Source: Terriglobia bacterium (GTDB lineage Bacteria; Acidobacteriota; Terriglobia; Terriglobales; Acidobacteriaceae). From it: a stretch of 32,714 bases of DNA. Position 1 is the first letter of the stretch. Every line of letters begins with the position of its first letter. A program made the position numbers and the translations under genes. Shown piece after piece: positions 27,230-32,714 of this stretch. The stretch spans positions 1-32,714 of the forward strand of contig JAIQEY010000059.1 of NCBI GenBank assembly GCA_020073565.1, read 5' to 3'. The notes under the pieces were generated by a model. It did not search any database. It worked only from the letters and a program-made list of their open reading frames with translations, and had not been told where the DNA came from.

Positions 27230-27271
27230 CCCGATCAACAACGGGAAATTTCAACAACAGGAGACACGATC

Positions 27272-27658
27272 ATGTACCAGAACAAAGTAACCCTCATCGG
27301 CTTTCTCGGCAGCAACCCAGAAGCTCGCACCAACAGCGCGGACTTTAGCCTCACCACTCTTTCGCTGGCAACCAAGTCCTCCTACAAGAAGGATGGCAAG
27401 TACATCTCGCACACCGAATGGCATCGTTGCGTAGTCTTCGGCAAGCTCTCGGAGTTCGCCAAGACGCTCACCAAGGGCGCACATATTCAGGTGGAAGGCG
27501 AACTGCGCAGCCGGGAATACCAGAGCAAAAAGACGGACACGAAGCAGCGCGTCTGGGAAATTCGGGTCGCTTCGATCCTCAAGCTGGACCGCGCTGAAAA
27601 GGCCGCTCCCGAAGATCAGGAGCACGAGGATGCAACCCAAGAGGCAACGGCCGCATAG
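27272..27658 (+). CDS. ssb: Single-stranded DNA-binding protein
   Basis: A 128-aa OB-fold protein: NKVTLIGFLGSNPEAR, SLATKSSY, TEWHRCVVFGKLSEFA, KGAHIQVEGELRSREYQ and RVWEIRVASI are in the canonical order. The acidic tail is short (QEHEDATQEATAA) and lacks the DDDIPF-like tip that recruits host repair proteins, so it may serve mainly to coat transferred strands. GGAGA lies before the ATG. SSB genes are common on conjugative elements, but this one lies between virB8 and virB11. Confidence 0.93.
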   Translation: MYQNKVTLIGFLGSNPEARTNSADFSLTTLSLATKSSYKKDGKYISHTEWHRCVVFGKLSEFAKTLTKGAHIQVEGELRSREYQSKKTDTKQRVWEIRVASILKLDRAEKAAPEDQEHEDATQEATAA

Positions 27659-27677
27659 GCCCTTGCTCTTCACTCTC

Positions 27678-27704
27678 GGAAGCCCGGCTAACCGCTGGGC
27701 TTCC
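27678..27704. promoter_or_regulatory. Hairpin between ssb and virB11
   Basis: GGAAGCCC at 27678-27685 pairs perfectly with GGGCTTCC at 27697-27704 across an 11-nt loop. No T run follows, so it may shield mRNA ends or act as an attenuator rather than a full terminator. Confidence 0.5.
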
Positions 27705-27724
27705 ATCGCTGTGAGGTCCCCGCT

Positions 27725-28795
27725 ATGAGCTTCGAATTGATCTTGCCATTCCTTAGGCCGATTGAGCCGCTACTGCTGGACGAAAGCATCAGTGAAATCA
27801 TGGGTAATCCCGACGCCTCGTGGTGGTACGAACGCGACGGCATCATGTTCCAACAGCAGAACATTTCGTTCGCCGCCGGCAAGCTACAAACCGGCCTCGA
27901 AGTTATTGCCAATCAACTGGGTAAGAAGCTCGACGAGGACAACCCACTCCTCCACGCACAACTCCCGGACGGGAGTCGTTTGGCGGCAGTCATCCCGCCG
28001 GTTGTGCGCTGTACACCTGCGCTCATCATCAGGAAATTCACCAGCCGCCATTACACAGTTGATGATCTGATCGCTCGCGGCACGCTGACGCGGGCGCTTG
28101 CGGACTTCTTAGCCGAGCAGATTCGGAGCGGTAAGACGCTCCTTATCAGTGGCGGAACGGGTACCGGCAAGACCACGCTCCTGCGGATACTGGCCGACTT
28201 TATTCCCGAACAGGATCGCCTCGTTGTCATCGAGGACACCTCCGAACTTCAGATCCAGAAGCCGAACATTCTGCCGACGGAATGCCAGACTGATACGTTC
28301 AAGGCCAAGATAACTTTCGACGACCTTCTAAAGTCCGCTCTCCGCTGGCGACCGGACCGCATCATTCTCGGGGAAGTCCGCGGAATCGAGGCACGAACGC
28401 TGCTCGATTCCTTCAATACGGGCCATGCGGGTTCAATGGCTACGATCCACGCCAATTCCGCGGAGAAAGCCCTTCACCGTTTCGCCAATCTCGTGATGCG
28501 CAGTCACGCGCAAAGCACGTTCGCCGATACCGAAGCCGAGATCGCAGAAGCTGTCGATTTTGTCGTCCATGTTGAACGTCAACCAGGCCGCCGCGTTGTC
28601 CGCGAGGTGCTTGCTCTTCGCGGCTATGACCGCGACGCGAAACGCTTCCTTATTGAGCCCGTCTTCGAGGTACAACATGCCACAGCATCGGCACGGAGTG
28701 CGGCGCCTGTTTCTACTGACTTGCTAACCAATTCTGCGCAGAAAGATTCCTTGATTCCACTACCTATAAAGGAGAACCCACATGCCACTGCTTGA
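27725..28795 (+). CDS. virB11: VirB11/TrbB-type traffic ATPase
   Basis: A 356-aa hexameric ATPase at the base of the secretion channel. An N-terminal domain (about 1-120) is followed by Walker A GGTGTGKT at 143-150, an Asp-box region (VVIEDTSELQI), Walker B RIILGEVRG at 212-220 and the His box GHAGSMATIHAN from 233. GAGG precedes the ATG at about 8 nt. The C-terminal ~40 residues are a variable tail. The end overlaps the next gene by 14 nt. Confidence 0.95.
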   Translation: MSFELILPFLRPIEPLLLDESISEIMGNPDASWWYERDGIMFQQQNISFAAGKLQTGLEVIANQLGKKLDEDNPLLHAQLPDGSRLAAVIPPVVRCTPALIIRKFTSRHYTVDDLIARGTLTRALADFLAEQIRSGKTLLISGGTGTGKTTLLRILADFIPEQDRLVVIEDTSELQIQKPNILPTECQTDTFKAKITFDDLLKSALRWRPDRIILGEVRGIEARTLLDSFNTGHAGSMATIHANSAEKALHRFANLVMRSHAQSTFADTEAEIAEAVDFVVHVERQPGRRVVREVLALRGYDRDAKRFLIEPVFEVQHATASARSAAPVSTDLLTNSAQKDSLIPLPIKENPHATA

Positions 28796-29096
28796 GATCA
28801 ACCAGAGCCGCCACATCTGTGCTTCTGTCCGACTCGATGAGACCACCGCCGCCCAGGTCGATCAATACGCCGCCTTCATCCACGCATCAGCCGACGATGT
28901 TGTGGATAAGGCGCTCAATTATGTCTTCTCAAAAGACCGTGACTTCCAGGACTTCCTGAAGACGCCACAGGCCAAGCAAGTTGCTTCCGCTTTGCGTGTC
29001 CGTAAAGGCCCAAGCAATGGTGCGGCGGAGGAGCCTACAAAGAAGCTGGTAGCCGGGGTGGAGTCCACGCCTTCTGCGCGAGCTGTGAAGGCATGA
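28782..29096 (+). CDS. Small protein, possibly ribbon-helix-helix
   Basis: A 104-aa protein with a strong AAGGAG before its ATG, which lies inside the end of virB11 (14-nt overlap). The first part (HICASVRLDETTAAQVDQYA, then ADDVVDKALNYVFSKDRDF) has the strand-helix-helix pattern of CopG/Arc-like repressors. The C-terminus is basic and low-complexity. It could repress the transfer operon or bind oriT with the relaxase, as TrwA does. No named family is recognised; the RHH call is by pattern. Confidence 0.6.
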   Translation: MPLLEINQSRHICASVRLDETTAAQVDQYAAFIHASADDVVDKALNYVFSKDRDFQDFLKTPQAKQVASALRVRKGPSNGAAEEPTKKLVAGVESTPSARAVKA

Positions 29097-29272
29097 TCCG
29101 ACCTTCAATTTCGTGGTGCTGCCAAAACGGTGCTTCGCACCGGAAGAATTGTGACACTCCACCCCTGAAAGGGAGCTGTTTAGGTTCCTTCGGAACCCAG
29201 GTGCGGTTCCCATGACAACAAAGAACTTGTTGGATCTCGGAAACCTGTTAGGTTCCTGCCTCCTGCAGAGAA
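29097..29272. other. Hairpin- and repeat-rich gap, candidate oriT
   Basis: Within 176 nt there are two hairpins of the same design, each with a 6-bp stem and TTC loop: CGGTGCTTCGCACCG at 29128-29142 and GGTTCCTTCGGAACC at 29183-29197. There are also near-direct repeats, CTGTTTAGGTTCCT at 29176-29189 and CTGTTAGGTTCCT at 29245-29257. It lies just before the MobC-like, coupling protein and relaxase genes, where transfer origins are usually found. No nic site can be assigned by eye. Confidence 0.45.
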
Positions 29273-29656
29273 ATGAGCGCCCCGATGCTACCTAACGATT
29301 CAGAAACAGGCAGGAAAAAAGGCTCGGTACGAGGCCGGGAAAGCCGCAATCAGTCACTCAACACCAAGTTGACAGCGACCGAATTTGCGGCAGTCGAGCG
29401 GGCAGCTGCAGCCAACGGGTGCGCGTTGGGCGAATGGGTTCGCGACCTGATCCTGCAGAACTTGCGCGGGGGATCGACCTGCGATCCATCTCTTGCGGAG
29501 ATTCTCGGGGTGCGCTTGCTCCTGGTAAACGTGTTGCGGCCTCTGGCCGCAGGCCAGAGGCTCACGCCGGAGGCGTTCGACAAACTGCTCGACGAAATCA
29601 GCGAGGCGAAGCACCAACTGGCCGGGAAGTTGGCCACTTCCGCAGGAAGGAAATAG
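29273..29656 (+). CDS. MobC-like relaxosome accessory protein
   Basis: A 127-aa basic protein. LNTKLTATEFAAVERAAAAN followed by CALGEWVRDLILQNL is the RHH-like pattern of MobC-type mobilisation proteins, which open DNA at oriT for the relaxase. A basic N-terminus (GRKKGSVRGRESRNQS) and a helical C-terminal part (LTPEAFDKLLDEISEAKHQL) complete it. The ATG follows the repeat-rich gap at 29097-29272 and is preceded by GAGA. The coupling protein gene starts 3 nt after its stop. Confidence 0.7.
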   Translation: MSAPMLPNDSETGRKKGSVRGRESRNQSLNTKLTATEFAAVERAAAANGCALGEWVRDLILQNLRGGSTCDPSLAEILGVRLLLVNVLRPLAAGQRLTPEAFDKLLDEISEAKHQLAGKLATSAGRK

Positions 29657-29659
29657 TCG

Positions 29660-31669
29660 ATGGCAATGACAAAGTGGGGACGCAAAGAAACCATCATCTG
29701 GCCGCCGCACAGCCCGATTTATACATACGGCGCGGTATTCATGGCGGTGGTTCTTTCCGGACTTTTCCTTTACTGCCGGTTCAGCTTCGGCAACAGCCCG
29801 CTACAGCGTTTCTATACGCCGATCTACATCCGGTCGACCGTTGCCGGGGCGATCGGAGTCAACCGGAGAGACAACTACCGGATGCTCATGATGGGCGCGC
29901 AGGGAATTCCACCGCGTCTGGTGACGAGCGCCGACGTGACAAGCGGCAAGACGCCGGAACCGGGCGGCAAACTTATCCCGCTGGCGCTCTCACAATCTGC
30001 GTTACGGCGCGGCTATGTTCTCCTCTACCAGGGACCGGAGCAGAGCTATATCGATGCGTCCTTGAGTGCTTACCTCAAGAGCGCGGTTTATGCTCGTGAA
30101 ACTCTTTTCGACCTCTACAAGCTTCCGCTGCTTTTCGGTCTGGCAGCACTGGCCATCCAGCTCCCATTTTCTATCACCAAGGACGTTCGACGGCGCAAGG
30201 AGCTGAGGTACGGTCGAAGACTGAAAGGTCCCGAGATGATGACGCCGAAGGAGTTCAACACCAAGGTCGGCGGAGATGGCATCGGCATCAAGACCGACGG
30301 AATGAAGGCGATGATCCGCATACCGGAACGGGCCGAGGCACAGCACCTACAGATCATCGGAGATACCGGCGCAGGCAAGACCGCCATCATGCTACAGATC
30401 CTTCGACAGATAAAAACTCGCGGCGATTCAGCGATTGTCTACGACCCAGCACGGGAGTTCGTCCAGCGCTTCTACGAACCGAAGAATGGTGACGTGATCC
30501 TGAATCCGCTCGATAAGCGGTGCCCTTATTGGGGACCCGCGGAGGAATTGCGCCGCCGGTCCGAGGCAAAGGCTCTGGCGGTGTCCCTCTTCCAGCCGCC
30601 GCAGGACAAAAAGGGTGAGTTTTTCATCGAGTCCCCACAGAAGATATTCGCCTTCCTGATGGCCTATGGCCCAACACCGGAGGAGTTGGTGAAGTGGATG
30701 TCGGACCCGCAGGAAATCGACCGAAGGCTGAAAGGAACCGAGCACGCTCATCTGATCGACCCGAAGGCAGAGCATCAGCGTGCTGGTGTGCTTGGCTCGC
30801 TTGGACTAGTCGCTGACAGCCTCCGTCTACTTCCGAAAAAGGGTGAAGGAAATGGCGAGTGGTCGGCCACAGAGTGGGCCGAGACACGACAGGGATGGAT
30901 CTTCATCACTTCACTCCCCGCAGAGCGTGAGGCACTCCGGCCCCTCCAAAGTCTATGGATCGACCTGCTCGTCTTGCGTCTCCTAAATGAGCCGAAGGAC
31001 GGACAAAAGCGGGCATGGTTCGTGATCGACGAGTTGGCGAGCTTGCAAAAGCTCCCTCAACTGCACACGGCGATTACGGAAAATCGAAAAAGCAGGAATC
31101 CGGTGATTCTGGGTTTCCAGGGTAAGGCCCAATTGGAATACCTTTACGGCCACTTGGCTGAAGTCATGCTTTCCCAACCGGCAACCAGCATTTGGCTGAA
31201 GACAAAGGAGCCGGCCGCTGGCGAATGGGTGAGCAAGTTCATCGGGAAGGTCGAGATCGAACGGCTGCGCGAAACCCACTTCGACGGCTCCCGCGCTGGG
31301 CGAAACTTCGCGCTGGACCGGCAGATTGAACCGCTAGTAATGGAGTCCGAAATCTCCGGACTGCCGGACCTCCATGCCTACATGAAGTACGAGAACTATG
31401 TGACGCGCTTCTCATTCCCGTACTTCGAAATGCCGGTTGTCGCCAGTGACTTCGATCTCCGCGATACGCCCGAGGACAAGCTCCCCTACGATCCCAAGAA
31501 CATCGGAACGCCGAAGTTCCAGGCAAGCCCACTTGAGATCAAGCCGGAGCCAAGTGTGCCCTCGCCGCCGCAGCGAAAAGCGTCCCGGACGGCTACCGAG
31601 ATACCGCAGCGGGAGACCGAACTTGAGACGAACGTGAACGCCCAACAAAGCCTCAATCTTCGGGGATAG
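29660..31669 (+). CDS. virD4: Type IV coupling protein (TrwB/VirD4/TraD-like)
   Basis: A 669-aa ATPase that brings the relaxase-DNA complex to the channel. Two N-terminal membrane segments (YTYGAVFMAVVLSGLFLYC near 22-40, and LYKLPLLFGLAALAIQLPF near 151-170) precede the ATPase domain with Walker A GDTGAGKT at 234-241 and Walker B FVIDEL at 454-459. QRFYEPKNGDVILNPLDKRC after Walker A is typical of TrwB/TraD. The last ~60 residues are Pro-rich. The relaxase gene starts 8 nt after its stop. Confidence 0.93.
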   Translation: MAMTKWGRKETIIWPPHSPIYTYGAVFMAVVLSGLFLYCRFSFGNSPLQRFYTPIYIRSTVAGAIGVNRRDNYRMLMMGAQGIPPRLVTSADVTSGKTPEPGGKLIPLALSQSALRRGYVLLYQGPEQSYIDASLSAYLKSAVYARETLFDLYKLPLLFGLAALAIQLPFSITKDVRRRKELRYGRRLKGPEMMTPKEFNTKVGGDGIGIKTDGMKAMIRIPERAEAQHLQIIGDTGAGKTAIMLQILRQIKTRGDSAIVYDPAREFVQRFYEPKNGDVILNPLDKRCPYWGPAEELRRRSEAKALAVSLFQPPQDKKGEFFIESPQKIFAFLMAYGPTPEELVKWMSDPQEIDRRLKGTEHAHLIDPKAEHQRAGVLGSLGLVADSLRLLPKKGEGNGEWSATEWAETRQGWIFITSLPAEREALRPLQSLWIDLLVLRLLNEPKDGQKRAWFVIDELASLQKLPQLHTAITENRKSRNPVILGFQGKAQLEYLYGHLAEVMLSQPATSIWLKTKEPAAGEWVSKFIGKVEIERLRETHFDGSRAGRNFALDRQIEPLVMESEISGLPDLHAYMKYENYVTRFSFPYFEMPVVASDFDLRDTPEDKLPYDPKNIGTPKFQASPLEIKPEPSVPSPPQRKASRTATEIPQRETELETNVNAQQSLNLRG

Positions 31670-31677
31670 TAACTCCC

Positions 31678-32714
31678 ATGTTGACCATTTCCAAGCCGCT
31701 CTCCGCTGGCCAGGCACAGACCTACCACCAGAAGGAGTTCACCGCGAAGGAGCAGAACTATTGGTCGCAACGCGGAGTCATCGCAGGCGAATGGCAAGGG
31801 CACCTGGCCGCTCAGTTCGGTCTGGCCGGGATGGTCTCCGGAGAGGACTTCGCGAAACTCAGCCAGGGCCAGCATCCACAGACGGGCGAGCAGCTAGTGC
31901 GGCAACGAGCGTCGTATGAATATCAGGATGCCGACGGCAAGACCATCAAGACGATAGAGCACCGAGCCGGGTGGGATGCGACCTTTTCCGCGCCTAAATC
32001 TGTCTCGCTGACCGCGCTTGTCGGCGGCGATGAGCGTGTACGCGAAGCACATCGGGAGAGCGTAAGTGTTGCCCTCGACCAGCTCGAACGTTACACGCAA
32101 GCCCGCATCGGCGGCAATCATCCGCCTGAGACTACGGGCAGATTTATCGCCGCCAAGTTCGAGCACGATACCGCCCGCCCCGTCGATGGCTATGTCGCGC
32201 CACAACTTCACACACACGCGGTCGTTTTCAATGTCACCGAACGCGACAATGGCCAGCCGCGCGCGATTCAGCCGCAGAGCCTCTTCGCCTCCCAGCAATT
32301 TGCCACGGCCATCTATCAATCCGAGTTGACGTACCGCCTCCGCCAACTTGGTTACGAAATTACGACAGGCCGGAGCGGTGCCCCGGAGATTAAGGGATAC
32401 ACACAGGAATATCTCGATGCATCCAGCCCCCGAAGCCAACAAATTCGTGAATACCTCGAACGCACGGGCCGCTCGGGGAAGGAAGCTGCTGAGATCGCTG
32501 CGCACTCGACCCGTGACCGCAAGGAAATGCATTCGCCGGGAGAGGTAATGGCTGCGCACCGGAAGCTGGCGGCAGACTTCGGACACCAAGCGGACGCGGT
32601 TGTACGCGCGGCGCATGAACGATCTCAACAGCAGGAGAAGTCTGCCAACTCGGTTGACCGGGTTCGAGAATCTCTGACCTTTTCTCGTGACAAGAACTTC
32701 GAGCGCGAGGCGGT
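31678..32714 (+). CDS. TrwC-like MOBF relaxase, N-terminal part (cut by window edge)
   Basis: 345 codons are open to the right edge. The peptide begins MLTISKPLSAGQAQTYHQKE and follows TrwC closely: candidate nicking tyrosines Y16 and Y28, FSAPKSVSL at 103-111, and the metal-binding histidines H163 (FEHD) plus H178 and H180 (LHTHAVVFN). MOBF relaxases nick oriT, stay covalently bound to the strand and carry a C-terminal helicase; that domain would be outside the window. The pairing with a TrwB-like coupling protein fits R388-type DNA processing. The ATG at 31678 has no obvious ribosome site and may be coupled to virD4. Confidence 0.92.
   Translation, partial: MLTISKPLSAGQAQTYHQKEFTAKEQNYWSQRGVIAGEWQGHLAAQFGLAGMVSGEDFAKLSQGQHPQTGEQLVRQRASYEYQDADGKTIKTIEHRAGWDATFSAPKSVSLTALVGGDERVREAHRESVSVALDQLERYTQARIGGNHPPETTGRFIAAKFEHDTARPVDGYVAPQLHTHAVVFNVTERDNGQPRAIQPQSLFASQQFATAIYQSELTYRLRQLGYEITTGRSGAPEIKGYTQEYLDASSPRSQQIREYLERTGRSGKEAAEIAAHSTRDRKEMHSPGEVMAAHRKLAADFGHQADAVVRAAHERSQQQEKSANSVDRVRESLTFSRDKNFEREA

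Larger units (their letters stand above)
26762..27271 (+). other. Structured 510-nt leader before ssb
   Basis: The gap between virB8 and ssb carries no recognised gene but several palindromes: CCCCTTCGGGG at 27086-27096, GTTTGCAAAC at 27118-27127, and a long GC hairpin at 27159-27204. Open frames on both strands cross it without homology I can name. It may be an untranslated regulatory region, a single-stranded-DNA promoter, or the location of a small unknown gene. Confidence 0.45.
16349..32714. mobile_element. Integrative and conjugative element, left part
   Basis: The region holds an integrase at the tRNA, an excisionase-like gene, a nearly full VirB/Trb-type secretion gene set, SSB, a coupling protein and a MOBF relaxase, all plus-strand apart from int and xis. 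This is the full logic of a self-transmissible element. No plasmid replication gene and no cargo gene are visible here. The right end is outside the window. Confidence 0.85.

Noticed and set aside
26786..27241. Minus-strand 151-codon frame before ssb
   Set aside because: Opposite to operon direction, Arg-rich, no ribosome site or motif noted; not annotated as a gene.

Overview
The window looks like a GC-rich bacterial chromosome, most likely an acidobacterium (Terriglobia/Koribacter-like). This is inferred from gene content: a divergent Hfq-like protein, a split glyQ/glyS glycyl-tRNA synthetase, PPDK, an 87-aa Sm-fold gene beside an inositol-phosphatase gene, and short interspersed repeats built on the CTCTGTG motif. 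No rRNA is present, so the assignment is tentative.

Left part (1-14.9 kb) is mostly core chromosome. At the left edge a tyrosine recombinase gene (minus strand, cut by the window) abuts the 3' half of a YbiT-like ABC-F gene, which appears broken by that mobile gene. Then follow an hfq-like gene, a SuhB-type phosphatase, a swivel-first aconitase-family enzyme, a B12-type radical SAM protein, a seven-iron-type ferredoxin, and a tight recO - secreted unknown - glyQ cluster with 4-nt overlaps. glyS and ppdK follow, closed by a hairpin between convergent genes. Several palindromic repeats sit between genes.

Middle (14.9-16.4 kb): an IS481-like insertion sequence, then a tRNA-Glu(UUC) gene.

Right part (16.35 kb to the end) is the left portion of an integrative and conjugative element (ICE) inserted at the 3' end of tRNA-Glu. 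An integrase and an excisionase-like gene read toward the tRNA. A 406-bp segment bounded by 34-bp inverted repeats comes next. A long plus-strand conjugation cluster follows: VirB2, VirB3, VirB4, VirB9, VirB10, a small lipoprotein, VirB5/TrbJ, VirB6, VirB8, SSB, VirB11, an RHH-like protein, a MobC-like protein, a TrwB/VirD4 coupling protein and a TrwC-type (MOBF) relaxase that runs off the right edge. Together they would encode a mating-pair channel, its ATPases and the DNA-processing relaxosome. No cargo genes and no right attachment site are visible.

The least explained parts are a structured region of about 500 bp before ssb, the 406-bp inverted-repeat segment before virB2, and a hairpin- and repeat-rich gap before the MobC-like gene that could be the transfer origin. 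I found no CRISPR array and no clearly new enzyme system.
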